NCBI RefSeq assembly: GCF_008064635.1
Contig: NZ_VRYZ01000003.1
Span: 62,001 to 126,000 of the forward strand
Direction: 5' to 3'
DNA from: Parahaliea aestuarii
Lineage (GTDB): Bacteria > Pseudomonadota > Gammaproteobacteria > Pseudomonadales > Halieaceae
DNA: 64,000 nt
The notes under the pieces are model-generated. The model did no database searches. It saw only the letters and a program-made list of their open reading frames with translations, and was not told the origin of the DNA. How positions within the stretch are numbered: the first letter of the stretch is position 1; the number at the start of each line of letters is the position of its first letter. The position numbers were made by a program, and so were the translations under genes. Shown here piece by piece: positions 1 through 8,760 of the stretch.

Positions 1-2
1 GT

Positions 3-440
3 TGCGGCGCCAGCGCTCTCTACGCCACCGGGCAGGTGGGACCGGCCCAGCGCGCCCATGCCGAGGCCATTCTCGGCGCTGTCGGCATTGTCGAGTGGGT
101 GGATAGCGAGAGCGCGCTGGACGCCATCACCGCCCTCTCCGGCAGCGGCCCCGCCTATTTCTTCCTGCTTATGGAAACCATGATCGACGCCGGCGTCGAA
201 CTTGGCCTCGGCCGTGAAACCGCTACCGTCATGGCCCGGCAAACCGCCCTCGGCGCCGCGCGCATGGCTGTCGAGGGGGATGTGGATCTGGTGGAGCTGC
301 GACGTCGCGTCACCAGCCCCGGCGGCACCACCCAGGCCGCCGTGGAAAGTTTTGAAGCCAGCGGCCTGCGCGACACTGTGGCCCGCGCCATGACCGCCGC
401 CGCCGAGCGCGCCGCCGAAATGGCCCGCGAACTGGCCTAG
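3..440 (+). CDS. proC: Pyrroline-5-carboxylate reductase, C-terminal part (5' end outside window)
   Basis: Last step of proline synthesis: NAD(P)H-dependent reduction of 1-pyrroline-5-carboxylate in the cytoplasm. The frame is open from base 3 and begins in the conserved CGASALYATG stretch, so the gene runs off the left edge and only about 145 C-terminal residues are seen. The dimerisation domain is recognisable: ALSGSGPAYFF followed by the helical LGLGRETA segment and the RRRVTSPGGTT loop, which is the family signature. It is followed 36 bases later by yggT in the order known from Pseudomonas. An internal GTG at 36 is not the real start, because the homology continues upstream of it. Confidence 0.95.
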   Translation, partial: CGASALYATGQVGPAQRAHAEAILGAVGIVEWVDSESALDAITALSGSGPAYFFLLMETMIDAGVELGLGRETATVMARQTALGAARMAVEGDVDLVELRRRVTSPGGTTQAAVESFEASGLRDTVARAMTAAAERAAEMARELA

Positions 441-476
441 CACCCGGCACCTGGATACCAAGGAGATTTACACCCT

Positions 477-1064
477 GTGAGCGCCTTTAACGAAATCCTC
501 GTCTACCTGCTGCAGACCGCCCTCAGTCTCTACATGGTGGCCATGTTGTTGCGCTTCCTGCTGCAGCTGGTGCGCGCCGACTTCTACAATCCGGTCAGCC
601 AGTTCCTGGTGAAAATCACCAGCCCGCTGGTGGTGCCCCTGCGCCGGGTGCTGCCCGGCTTTGGCGGTATCGACCTCGCCTCGCTGCTGCTGGCGCTGGC
701 GCTGCAGGTGCTAGGCATTGTGGTCATGCTGTGGCTCTACGGCCTGGCCATTCCCAATCCGGCGGTGCTGCTGGTGTGGGCGGTGCTGGGCCTGGTGGCG
801 CTGCTGGTCAATCTGTATTTCTTTGCCCTGCTGGCGGTGATCATCCTCAGCTGGGTGGCGCCGGGCAGTAACAACCCGGCCCTCTACCTGCTGTACCAGC
901 TCACCGAACCGGTGATGGCGCCCTTTCGCAAAATGCTGCCGTCCATGGGCGGGCTGGATTTCTCCCCCATCCTGGTATTCATCCTGATCAACGTGATCCA
1001 GATCGCCCTGCGCCACATGGCGGCCGGCGTGGGCCTGCATCCGGCACTGGTGATCGGCCTGTAA
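477..1064 (+). CDS. yggT: YggT family inner-membrane protein
   Basis: Integral membrane protein of the YggT/YlmG family (195 aa). It has two copies of the YGGT unit, each a hydrophobic helix followed by a short conserved loop: NPVSQFLVKITSPLVVPLRRVLP near residues 38-60 and LYQLTEPVMAPFRKMLP near 135-155. The role in proteobacteria is not settled; homologues are linked to membrane organisation, cell division or osmotic response. The GTG start is supported by AAGGAG about 8 bases upstream. The stop is immediately followed by the metX ATG with no gap, so yggT, metX and metW are probably cotranscribed. Confidence 0.9.
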   Translation: MSAFNEILVYLLQTALSLYMVAMLLRFLLQLVRADFYNPVSQFLVKITSPLVVPLRRVLPGFGGIDLASLLLALALQVLGIVVMLWLYGLAIPNPAVLLVWAVLGLVALLVNLYFFALLAVIILSWVAPGSNNPALYLLYQLTEPVMAPFRKMLPSMGGLDFSPILVFILINVIQIALRHMAAGVGLHPALVIGL

Positions 1065-2225
1065 ATGACTACAACCGTCAGCGATTCCGTCGGCTCTGTC
1101 GGCTCCGTTGGAATAGTCTCGCCGCAGACAGCGCGCTTCGAGGAGCCACTGACGCTGGCCTGTGGCCGCGAGCTGGCGCCCTATGAACTGGTGTACGAAA
1201 CCTACGGTGAGCTGAACGCCGCGCGCTCCAACGCGGTGCTGATCTGCCACGCCCTGTCCGGCCACCATCACGCCGCCGGTTACCACAGCGACCAGGATCG
1301 CAAGCCCGGTTGGTGGGACGAGTACATCGGCCCCGGCAAACCCATCGACACCGCGCGCTTCTTCGTGGTCAGCCTGAACAACCTCGGCGGCTGCCACGGC
1401 TCCACCGGGCCGACCTCCATCAACCCGGGCACCGGTAAACCCTGGGGGCCGGACTTCCCGCCCCTGCGTGCCAGGGACTGGGTGCACAGCCAGGCGCGGC
1501 TGGCGGACCGCCTCGGTATCGACGCCTGGGCCGCCGTCATCGGCGGCAGCCTCGGCGGCATGCAGGCCATGCGCTGGGCGCTGGAATACCCGGAGCGGGT
1601 GAAGCACTGCGTGGTGATTGCCTCGGCGATGAAACTGAGTGCCCAGAACATCGCCTTCAACGAAATCGCCCGCCACGCCATCCAGTCGGACCCGGACTTT
1701 GCCGGGGGGCGCTACCTGGAGCACAACAGCCTGCCAGCGCAAGGGCTGGGGCTGGCGCGCATGGTGGGCCACATCACCTACCTGTCGGACGACGCCATGG
1801 CCGCCAAATTCGGCCGCGACCTGCGCTCGGGCACCCTGGAGCGGGGCGGCGAAGACGACGTGGAGTTCCAGGTGCAGAGCTACCTGCGCTACCAGGGCAG
1901 CCAGTTCTCCGGCAGCTTCGATGCCAACACCTACATCCTGATGACCCGGGCCCTGGACTATTTCGACCTGGCGCGGGAATACGGCGACGATCCGGTGGCG
2001 GCCTTCCGCCACGCGCAGTGCCGCTTCCTGGTGATCTCCTTCTCCACCGACTGGCGTTTCTCGCCGGTCCGCTCGCGGGAAATCGTCGACGCCCTGATCG
2101 CCGCCGGCCGCCCGGTGACCTACGCCGAGATCGAAGCCAACGAGGGGCACGATGCCTTCCTGATGCCAATTCCGCGCTATCGCGACCTGTTCGCGGCCTA
2201 TATGCAGCGAGTGGGGAGCGACTGA
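1065..2225 (+). CDS. metX: Homoserine O-acyltransferase MetX
   Basis: Alpha/beta-hydrolase-fold acyltransferase that activates homoserine for methionine synthesis (386 aa, normal length). The catalytic triad is visible: Ser162 in GGSLGGM, Asp329 in FSTDW and His362 in EGHDAF. Whether the acyl donor is acetyl-CoA or succinyl-CoA cannot be told by eye; many proteobacterial MetX proteins paired with MetW use succinyl-CoA. The N-terminus carries a short low-complexity [10 protein letters not shown] stretch before the conserved fold begins near residue 24, so a later true start is possible. It abuts yggT and overlaps metW by one base (TGATG), which suggests translational coupling. Confidence 0.95.
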   Translation: MTTTVSDSVGSVGSVGIVSPQTARFEEPLTLACGRELAPYELVYETYGELNAARSNAVLICHALSGHHHAAGYHSDQDRKPGWWDEYIGPGKPIDTARFFVVSLNNLGGCHGSTGPTSINPGTGKPWGPDFPPLRARDWVHSQARLADRLGIDAWAAVIGGSLGGMQAMRWALEYPERVKHCVVIASAMKLSAQNIAFNEIARHAIQSDPDFAGGRYLEHNSLPAQGLGLARMVGHITYLSDDAMAAKFGRDLRSGTLERGGEDDVEFQVQSYLRYQGSQFSGSFDANTYILMTRALDYFDLAREYGDDPVAAFRHAQCRFLVISFSTDWRFSPVRSREIVDALIAAGRPVTYAEIEANEGHDAFLMPIPRYRDLFAAYMQRVGSD

Positions 2226-2815
2226 TGCGCCTCGACCTGACCCGTATCCAGCCCTGGATCGCCCCCGGCTCCCGCGTGCTCGACCTCGGTTGCGGCGGCG
2301 GCGAATTCCTGCAGCGCCTGCAGCACGAGCGCCAGGTGCGCGGCATGGGACTGGAGATCGACCCGGACAACATCACCGCCGCCGTGGCCCGCGGCCTCGA
2401 CGTGGTGGAACAGAACATGGACGAGGGCCTGGGCAACTTCCCCGACCAGAGCTTCGACACCGTGGTGATGGCCCACGCCCTGCAGGCAGTGCACTACCCG
2501 GACCGGGTGCTGGATGAAATGCTGCGGATCGGCCGCGAGGGCATCGTCACCTTCCCCAACTTCGGCCACTGGCGCTGCCGCCTCTACCTCGGCACCCGCG
2601 GCCGCATGCCGGTGTCGAAGTTCATGCCCTACACCTGGTACGACACGCCGAACATCCACTTCTGCACCGTGCAGGACTTCGAGGCCCTGTGCCGGGACAA
2701 GGGCATCCGCATCCTCGACCGGGAAATGGTGGGCAACACCGAGCGCAAGCCCCTGCTGGCCGGCGCCTGGCCCAACCTGTTCGCGGTGACCGCCATCTAC
2801 CGCCTGTCCCGCTGA
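2225..2815 (+). CDS. metW: Methionine biosynthesis protein MetW
   Basis: Class I SAM-dependent methyltransferase-fold protein (196 aa). In Pseudomonas-type bacteria MetW acts together with MetX in methionine synthesis. The nucleotide-binding motif I is VLDLGCGGGEFL near residues 19-30, and the MetW-typical GREGIVTFPNFGHW and PYTWYDTPN segments follow. The ATG at 2225 overlaps the metX TGA by one base; upstream in-frame codons lie inside metX and are not needed. The metX-metW pair is a conserved functional unit, and the next gene again overlaps by one base. Confidence 0.93.
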   Translation: MRLDLTRIQPWIAPGSRVLDLGCGGGEFLQRLQHERQVRGMGLEIDPDNITAAVARGLDVVEQNMDEGLGNFPDQSFDTVVMAHALQAVHYPDRVLDEMLRIGREGIVTFPNFGHWRCRLYLGTRGRMPVSKFMPYTWYDTPNIHFCTVQDFEALCRDKGIRILDREMVGNTERKPLLAGAWPNLFAVTAIYRLSR

Positions 2816-3273
2816 TGATACGCGCGAACAGCCAGCACTTTTTCGCCCCCCTGCTCGCCCTGGCCCTGGCGGCACTTTTAGCGCCCGCGGCCTTTGCCCA
2901 GCAGAGCGAGCGCTTCGGCCCCTATGAATTGCACCACAGTGTGGTGAACACTACCTTCCTGTCGCCGGAGGTGGCCGCCGAGTACAACATCGTGCGCGGC
3001 AAGAAGCGGGGTATCGTCAACCTCGCCATCCGCGAGCACCTGGCCGACGGCACGGCAGTCAACCGCGCCGCCCTGCTCAAGGGCCGCAGCTGGGATCTGA
3101 TCCAGGGCCAGGCGCTGGAATTCCAGGAGATTCGCGAGGGCCAGGCGGTGTACTACATCGCGCCCTTCAAATTCATCAACCGCGAGTGGCGCCACTTCGA
3201 AGTGCATTTCCGCCCGGAGGGCGCAGAGCAGACCTATACTTTCAAATTCAAGCACCAGCTGTATGTCCACTGA
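2815..3273 (+). CDS. DUF4426 secreted protein
   Basis: Small exported protein of the DUF4426 family (152 aa), function unknown. A signal peptide is clear: a basic start, a leucine/alanine-rich core, and AFA before QQSE as the likely cleavage site near residue 25. The mature part is beta-rich and ends in an aromatic, basic tail. The ATG overlaps the metW stop by one base, and the 3' end overlaps rdgB by 11 bases. The same gene sits between metW and rdgB in Pseudomonas, so the position is conserved although the role is not known. Confidence 0.85.
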   Translation: MIRANSQHFFAPLLALALAALLAPAAFAQQSERFGPYELHHSVVNTTFLSPEVAAEYNIVRGKKRGIVNLAIREHLADGTAVNRAALLKGRSWDLIQGQALEFQEIREGQAVYYIAPFKFINREWRHFEVHFRPEGAEQTYTFKFKHQLYVH

Positions 3274-3895
3274 TATGAGTACCGTCGTCCTGGCCAGCGG
3301 CAATGCCGGCAAGCTGAAGGAACTGGATCGCATCCTGGCGCCGCTGGGCCTCAAGCTGCGCTCGCAGGCCGAGTTCGAGGTGCCCGAAGTGCCCGAGGAC
3401 GGCCTCACCTTCGTCGAGAACGCCCTGATCAAGGCCCGCGCCGCCGCCCGCCACACCGGCTTTGCCGCCATCGCCGACGACTCCGGGCTGGAGGTGGACG
3501 CACTGCGCGGCGCCCCGGGCATCTACTCCGCCCGCTACGCCGCCGGGGAGGCGCATCAGTGGGGCGAAGGTGACGCCGGCAACAACCGCAAACTGCTGGC
3601 GGCGCTGGAAGGCCTGCCCCGGCGTGAGCGCCGGGCGCGCTTCCAGTGCGTGCTGGTGTACCTGCGTTACGCCGAAGACCCGACCCCCATCATCTGCCAG
3701 GGCAGCTGGGAAGGCCTTGTACTCGAGGCCCCCCGCGGCGAACAGGGCTTTGGTTACGACCCCCTGTTTTATGTACCGGACCAGGATTGCAGCGCCGCGG
3801 AACTGCCGCGCGAAGTAAAAAACCGCATCAGTCACCGCGGGCAGGCCTGCGCGCTGCTGTCTGCGGCGCTGGCCCGGCGCGGTGACAGCAAATAG
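3263..3895 (+). CDS. rdgB: XTP/dITP diphosphatase (non-canonical purine NTPase)
   Basis: House-cleaning pyrophosphatase that hydrolyses dITP, dXTP and ITP to monophosphates and so keeps deaminated purines out of DNA and RNA. Family motifs are present: LASGNAGKLKEL at the N-terminus, the TFVENALIKAR helix, ADDSGLEVDAL with the metal-binding acids, FGYDPLFY, and a C-terminal SHRGQA. Length (210 aa) is slightly above the family norm. The first ATG (3263) lies inside the DUF4426 gene; a second ATG at 3275, just past that gene's stop, removes four residues and is an equally plausible start. Confidence 0.95.
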   Translation: MSTDMSTVVLASGNAGKLKELDRILAPLGLKLRSQAEFEVPEVPEDGLTFVENALIKARAAARHTGFAAIADDSGLEVDALRGAPGIYSARYAAGEAHQWGEGDAGNNRKLLAALEGLPRRERRARFQCVLVYLRYAEDPTPIICQGSWEGLVLEAPRGEQGFGYDPLFYVPDQDCSAAELPREVKNRISHRGQACALLSAALARRGDSK

Positions 3896-3904
3896 CGCAA
3901 TTAA

Positions 3905-3930
3905 CATGGTCCTGCCTGCGCAGGAATGAT
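3905..3930. repeat. REP-like palindrome between rdgB and hemW
   Basis: Short stem-loop TCCTGC-ctgc-GCAGGA (3910-3925) followed by ATGAT. The layout resembles the widespread proteobacterial intergenic repeat with a CTGGA(C/T)TCC start, a GC-rich palindrome and a GGAATGAC end. A second example lies at 52388-52416. The surrounding 3896-4011 gap shows no gene or clear promoter. Confidence 0.45.
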
Positions 3931-4011
3931 CCGCGGACCTGACCGCCTGCCCCGTCCTCCCCAGCTCATCCGCCGCCGGTCGGGACAACGCCGCCCATAC
4001 AGGGACAAGCC

Positions 4012-5154
4012 ATGCTCTCACTGCCCCCGCTCAGTCTCTACATCCACCTGCCCTGGTGCGAGCGCAAGTGCCCCTACTGCGACTTCAACTCCCACGAGGC
4101 CCGTGACATTCCGGAGCAGGCTTACGTAGAGGCCCTGCTGCTGGACCTGGAGGGGGAAATACCACGATTGCAGGGCCGCGAGATCCAGACTCTGTTCATC
4201 GGCGGAGGTACACCGAGCCTGTTCAGCGCAACGGCCATCGGGCAACTGATGGCGGGCATCGCCGCGCGCGTACCGCTGGCCCGCGACCTCGAAGCCACCA
4301 TGGAGGCCAACCCCGGCAGCGCCGAGGCGGAGAAGTTCGCCGGCTTTCGCGCCGCCGGCATCAATCGCCTGTCGCTGGGCATCCAGTCTTTCCAGGATGA
4401 GCAGCTGCAGACGCTGGGCCGCGTGCACAACAGCGACCAGGCGCGCCGGGCCCTGGCCATGGTGCGCGACGCCGGTTTCGACAACTTCAATATCGACCTG
4501 ATGCACGGCCTTCCGGGGCAGAGCGTGGAGCGCGGCCTTGCCGACCTGGCAGGCGCCCTCGAATTCGACCCGCCTCACCTGTCCTGGTACCAGCTCACCA
4601 TCGAACCCAACACCGTGTTCCACAAACGTCCGCCGGTACTGCCGGTGGAAGACACGCTGGCGGATATCCAGGATGCCGGGGAGGCCCTGCTACAGGGCAA
4701 TGGCCTGCGCGCCTATGAAGTGTCGGCCTGGTCGAAGCCCGGCAGCGAGTGCCGCCACAACCTGAACTACTGGTCTTTCGGCGATTACCTGGCGATTGGC
4801 GCCGGCGCCCACGGCAAGGCGACACACCGCGACGGGCGCATCGAGCGCTACGCCAAGCGGCGTCAGCCAGCGGACTACCTGGCCAGCGAGCGCGGCGGCT
4901 TTGGCGCCAGCCAGCGCTGGCTGGAACCCGAAGAGCTACCCGGGGAGTACATGCTGAATACCCTGCGCCTGGCCGGCGGGGCGCCACTGGCGAACTTCAG
5001 CCGCTACACCGGCCTGCCACCAGACGCCGTGCAGGACACCATCGACCGCCTGCGCGAGCGCGGCCTGCTGCAAGTCAGCGGCAGCCACCTGCACTGTACC
5101 GCCACCGGCTGGCGCTACCTCGACAGCGTGGTGGCGGAGTTTTTCCCCGGCTGA
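4012..5154 (+). CDS. hemW: Radical SAM heme chaperone HemW
   Basis: Radical-SAM-fold heme chaperone (380 aa, normal length). Family knowledge: HemW binds heme and delivers it to respiratory enzymes, and was formerly annotated as an oxygen-independent coproporphyrinogen III oxidase. The 4Fe-4S cluster motif is C16-x3-C20-x2-C23 (CERKCPYC), followed by FIGGGTPSLF and the NPGS and LGIQSFQD segments. The HemN-type extra N-terminal residues needed for coproporphyrinogen oxidation are absent, which favours HemW over HemN. The gene follows rdgB as in Pseudomonas and ends 3 bases before the convergent rfbB. Confidence 0.93.
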   Translation: MLSLPPLSLYIHLPWCERKCPYCDFNSHEARDIPEQAYVEALLLDLEGEIPRLQGREIQTLFIGGGTPSLFSATAIGQLMAGIAARVPLARDLEATMEANPGSAEAEKFAGFRAAGINRLSLGIQSFQDEQLQTLGRVHNSDQARRALAMVRDAGFDNFNIDLMHGLPGQSVERGLADLAGALEFDPPHLSWYQLTIEPNTVFHKRPPVLPVEDTLADIQDAGEALLQGNGLRAYEVSAWSKPGSECRHNLNYWSFGDYLAIGAGAHGKATHRDGRIERYAKRRQPADYLASERGGFGASQRWLEPEELPGEYMLNTLRLAGGAPLANFSRYTGLPPDAVQDTIDRLRERGLLQVSGSHLHCTATGWRYLDSVVAEFFPG

Positions 5155-5157
5155 GCT

Positions 5158-6219
5158 TCAGTCGAGCAGCAGCGGCCGCCACCAGTCCTCGTTGGCGAGG
5201 TACCAGTCCAGGGTAAGCTCAATGCCGGTCTCGAAGGTTTCCACCGGCACATAACCGAGTTCGCCGTTGATTTTGGAAGCGTCGATGGCGTAGCGCCAGT
5301 CGTGGCCAGCGCGGTCTTCGACAAAGGTAATCAGGCTGCGGGACTCGCCCTTGAGGGCCGGGGAATCGGGGAAGCGCTTGCACAGTTCGGCGTTGCCGGC
5401 AAAGCGGCGATCCAGCCGGTCGCACAGCAGCTGCACGATGTCGAGGTTGTTCCACTCGTTGTTGCCGCCGATGTTGTAGGTCTCGCCGACGCTGCCTTTT
5501 TGCAGCACCAGCTCGATACCGCGGCAGTGATCCTGCACATAGAGCCAGTCGCGAATATTGCTGCCGTCGCCGTACACTGGCAGCGGCCGGCCGCGCAGGA
5601 TATTGGTCAGGCAGAGGGGAATCAGCTTTTCCGGGAAGTGGAAGGGGCCGTAGTTATTGGAGCAGTTGCTGGTGCTGACCTGCAGTCCGTAGGTGTGGTG
5701 CCAGGCCCGCACCAGGTGGTCCGAGGCGGCCTTGCTCGCGGAGTAGGGCGAATTGGGTTCGTACTTCTGCTCTTCATGGAAGGCCGGCGCATCGGGAGCC
5801 AGCGATCCGTAGACCTCGTCGGTGGAAACGTGGTGAAAACGGTGGTCGCTGCCGTCCCCGGCGAGCCACACCGAGCGCGCCGCTTCCAGCAGGCTGTGGG
5901 TGCCGATCACGTTGGTCTGGATAAATTCGCCCGGCCCGGTGATGGACCTGTCCACGTGGCTCTCCGCCGCGAAGTGCACCAGGGTATCCACACGGTGATC
6001 GCGCAGGGTCTTTTCCACCAGCGACTGGTCACAGATGTCGCCCTGCACGAAGTGGAAATTGTCCCGCGCTTCGAGGCTCGCCAGGTTGGCGCGATTGCCA
6101 GCGTAAGTCAGGGCATCGAAGGCCACCACGGTATCGTCGGGATGGGCGGCAACCCAGTGGTGGGCGAAGTTGGCGCCGATAAAGCCGGCGGCGCCGGTGA
6201 CCAGCAGGGACTTGGCCAT
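5158..6219 (-). CDS. rfbB: dTDP-glucose 4,6-dehydratase
   Basis: Second enzyme of dTDP-L-rhamnose synthesis: it converts dTDP-glucose to dTDP-4-keto-6-deoxyglucose in the cytoplasm (353 aa). It is an extended SDR with the NAD motif TGAAGFIGANFAHH near residue 7, the HFAAESHVDRSI segment, the catalytic region VSTDEVYGS and a YSASKAASDHL YxxxK pair. The ATG at 6219 gives the canonical MAKSLLVTGAAG start; the long upstream extension of the frame overlaps rfbD and is not coding. The start lies 4 bases from the rfbD stop, so rfbD-rfbB form an operon. rfbA and rfbC are not in the window. Confidence 0.95.
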   Translation of the reverse strand: MAKSLLVTGAAGFIGANFAHHWVAAHPDDTVVAFDALTYAGNRANLASLEARDNFHFVQGDICDQSLVEKTLRDHRVDTLVHFAAESHVDRSITGPGEFIQTNVIGTHSLLEAARSVWLAGDGSDHRFHHVSTDEVYGSLAPDAPAFHEEQKYEPNSPYSASKAASDHLVRAWHHTYGLQVSTSNCSNNYGPFHFPEKLIPLCLTNILRGRPLPVYGDGSNIRDWLYVQDHCRGIELVLQKGSVGETYNIGGNNEWNNLDIVQLLCDRLDRRFAGNAELCKRFPDSPALKGESRSLITFVEDRAGHDWRYAIDASKINGELGYVPVETFETGIELTLDWYLANEDWWRPLLLD

Positions 6220-6223
6220 AGTG

Positions 6224-7120
6224 CTATTCCTTGTTGAATTCGGGTTCTGCGGCGAGGCCGTCCAGCATGTGGCGCAGTTGCACGCGCCAGTGGGTGCCGC
6301 TCGTTTCCAGGTCGCGCCAGCTCCCGGACTTGTCCAGCACGCTGTAAGCCGGGCGCTGCGCCGGGGTGGGATAGTCGGCTGCGGGAATCGGTGCGACCTC
6401 GACGGCACGCGGCAACAGCCCCCGGGCCAGGCCCTCTTCGGCGATGGCCACGGCAAAGTCGTACCAGCTGCACACACCGGCATCGCTCCAGTGATAGACA
6501 CCGCCGAGGGCGGGCCGTTCGGCGAAGGCCCAGAGTGCCCGAGCCAGACCGGCGGCCCAGGTGGGCGTACCGACCTGGTCGGCAACCACGCCGAGGCGCT
6601 CGCGCTCGCCCATCAGGCGCAGCATGGTTTTCACGAAGTTGCCGCCGAAGCGGGAGTAGACCCATCCGGTGCGCAGGATCAGGGCCTCCGGCAGTGCCGC
6701 CTGCACCGCCTGCTCACCCGCCAGCTTGCTGGCACCGTAGACTCCCAGCGGCGCCGTCGCGTCACCCGGGCGGTAGGGCCGGCTGACGCTGCCATCAAAG
6801 ACGAAATCGGTGGATACATGAAACAGACGGGCGCCGGTCTCACTGCAGGCACGGGCGAGATTGGCCGGGCCATCGGCGTTGATGGCGAAGGCCTGGTCGC
6901 GCTCGCTCTCGGCGCGATCGACTGCGGTGTAGGCGGCGGCATTAATCACCAGATCAGGCTTGAGCCCTGCAACGCGCCGCAGTACCGCCTCGCCATCCAC
7001 AATATCCAGGGCATCGCGCCCCAGGGTCAGCACTTCCACCTGCGGTGCGGTGGCGGCGAGCTCACTGCCGAGCTGACCGCCGGCGCCTGTCACCAATACT
7101 CTCTTCACTTGCTTTCCCAT
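6224..7120 (-). CDS. rfbD: dTDP-4-dehydrorhamnose reductase
   Basis: Last enzyme of dTDP-L-rhamnose synthesis: it reduces dTDP-4-keto-rhamnose with NAD(P)H (298 aa). The Rossmann motif VTGAGGQLGSEL lies near residues 9-20, followed by DLVINAAAYTAVDRAE, the FHVSTDFVFDG region and the YGASKLAGE YxxxK motif. The ATG at 7120 begins the conserved MGKQVKRVLVTG; the open frame upstream has no family similarity. The gene sits divergently from the membrane glycosyltransferase across a 104-base promoter region and directly upstream of rfbB. The rhamnose probably goes into the LPS core or O-antigen. Confidence 0.93.
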   Translation of the reverse strand: MGKQVKRVLVTGAGGQLGSELAATAPQVEVLTLGRDALDIVDGEAVLRRVAGLKPDLVINAAAYTAVDRAESERDQAFAINADGPANLARACSETGARLFHVSTDFVFDGSVSRPYRPGDATAPLGVYGASKLAGEQAVQAALPEALILRTGWVYSRFGGNFVKTMLRLMGERERLGVVADQVGTPTWAAGLARALWAFAERPALGGVYHWSDAGVCSWYDFAVAIAEEGLARGLLPRAVEVAPIPAADYPTPAQRPAYSVLDKSGSWRDLETSGTHWRVQLRHMLDGLAAEPEFNKE

Positions 7121-7224
7121 GGCTAACTTGAAGGGGCGCGCAAAACAGGGACACTTCGCACACCCCGTTGTATAGCGATTGGCGCCGGCCATCGGTAGAC
7201 TAGCGGCAAAACAGAGTTTAATCC

Positions 7225-8760
7225 GTGCCTGCCAACACCAAGCCCGCTCCCACCTCACAGCGCATTGACATCGACCTGCGGCTGGTTGCCATCGCCAGCC
7301 TGCTACTGTCACTGTGGCTGATCTATCTGGACCCGCTGATCAACCGCGACGGCGTACTCTACCTGCGCGCGGCGCAAGCCTACCTCAGCGAGGGTCTGGC
7401 CGCCAGTCGCGAACTGTTCGGGCGGCCGGTGCTGTCCATCCTGATCGCCGAATTGCACCGCCTCAGCGGCCTGCCACTGGCCACCCTGGGGCAGGCCCTC
7501 ACCACCCTGTGCTATATCGGACTCAGTGTCGGCATGGTCGCCACCGTGGCCACCCTCGGCGGCGACCGCCGGGTGCAACTGTTCGCCGCCATTCTGATTC
7601 TGTCCTACCCGGTGCTCAACGACTATCGCAGCTCGATCATGCGCGACCCGGCCTACTGGGCGTGCATGATCTGGGCCCTGCGCGGCCTGCTGCGCTACGC
7701 CCACCAGCCTTCCGCAGGCCGCCAGTGGGCCTGGTACGGGTGGATGCTGCTGGCCATCCTGTTCCGCTTTGAAGGGCTGTTTTTCCTGGTGCTGGCGCCC
7801 CTGGCCCTGCTACTGCCGGGCGTCGTCGCCCGCAAAAGCGACGCGCTGCGACTGCTGCTGCCGCCGCTGCTCGCCGTGGCCGTCGGGCTCGCCGCCGTTG
7901 TCATTCACCAGGGCACCCAGCCCGACGGCGGCCAGCTGTTCCCGATCATCAGCCACTACGTCGAGCAGGTTGTCGGCCTGCCCGACCGCTTCCACCAGCT
8001 GGCGTCTGACACCGCCGCCGCCCTGCTGGTATTCTCGGCGCGAGAAGATGCCGGCTGGGTTGCAGTGACCGGGCTGCTTACCATCCTGATGCTCAATGTG
8101 TTCCGCGCCATCAGCTGGCCCTGGCTGGCCGTGCTTGTGTGGGGCTACCTGCGTCGCGGCTGGGAGCGCATCGCGCCGCGGGACCAGCGCCTGCTCAACG
8201 CCAATATCTGCATAGCCCTGCTCTACCTGGCCCTGTTCACCTTCGGCAAACACTTCATGCTGGAGCGCTACGCCAGCATTGTTGCCCTGCTCTGCATGCC
8301 CTATCTCGCCTTTACCCTGAGCGGTCTGTGGCAGCGGGCCGGCGGACGCGCAGGTAAAGTGATAGCGGCGCTGCTGTTGATCGGCACCGTGGGTGACGTG
8401 CTGCACAACGGCGACTACAAGAAGGCCTTCATCGCCGACGCCGCGCGCTGGCTGCGGGAGCAGACGCCCGCCAACGCCAGCCTGGCCGCCAACGATATGT
8501 ATATCGCCTGGTCCAGTCAGCGTTCCTATGACTGGAGCCAGTACAGCGCCCACGACTACGGCGTGAATGACCTCTTCCAGCGCCCGGACCTCTGGCAGGG
8601 CCGCGACTATCTCGCCATGGAGGTCAAGCGCGCCGAGTTGCCGCAATGGCAGCGCTTCCTCGAGCAGGAACAGCTACAGGAAGTGCAGGTCTTTGGCAGC
8701 AGCGGACGCCGCAGCATTCATATTGTGAACCTGCGCGGCGCAGCGACTCAGAAACCGTAG
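7225..8760 (+). CDS. GT-C type membrane glycosyltransferase-like protein
   Basis: Polytopic inner-membrane protein of 511 aa with about ten hydrophobic segments. The layout fits a GT-C/ArnT-like glycosyltransferase: a first membrane helix (residues 22-36) followed by a periplasmic loop with the acidic D42 in NRDGVLYL, then many helices and a soluble C-terminal domain. Such enzymes transfer sugars from polyprenyl-phosphate carriers to LPS, lipid A or proteins on the periplasmic side. The exact family and substrate are not recognised. The GTG start at 7225 directly precedes the first helix. Its 3' end overlaps the convergent sulfotransferase gene by 13 bases. A polysaccharide role is inferred from rfbBD and the waa genes nearby. 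Confidence 0.7.
   Translation: MPANTKPAPTSQRIDIDLRLVAIASLLLSLWLIYLDPLINRDGVLYLRAAQAYLSEGLAASRELFGRPVLSILIAELHRLSGLPLATLGQALTTLCYIGLSVGMVATVATLGGDRRVQLFAAILILSYPVLNDYRSSIMRDPAYWACMIWALRGLLRYAHQPSAGRQWAWYGWMLLAILFRFEGLFFLVLAPLALLLPGVVARKSDALRLLLPPLLAVAVGLAAVVIHQGTQPDGGQLFPIISHYVEQVVGLPDRFHQLASDTAAALLVFSAREDAGWVAVTGLLTILMLNVFRAISWPWLAVLVWGYLRRGWERIAPRDQRLLNANICIALLYLALFTFGKHFMLERYASIVALLCMPYLAFTLSGLWQRAGGRAGKVIAALLLIGTVGDVLHNGDYKKAFIADAARWLREQTPANASLAANDMYIAWSSQRSYDWSQYSAHDYGVNDLFQRPDLWQGRDYLAMEVKRAELPQWQRFLEQEQLQEVQVFGSSGRRSIHIVNLRGAATQKP

Noticed and set aside
1065-1140. GSVGSVG repeat at the MetX N-terminus as a functional motif
   Set aside because: It lies before the conserved fold and probably reflects a short codon-repeat expansion or an over-long start choice.
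711-2150. 479-codon open frame on the minus strand over yggT and metX
   Set aside because: It is an antisense shadow of metX: histidine/glutamine/glycine-rich, no domain, no ribosome-binding site, while metX is intact on the other strand.
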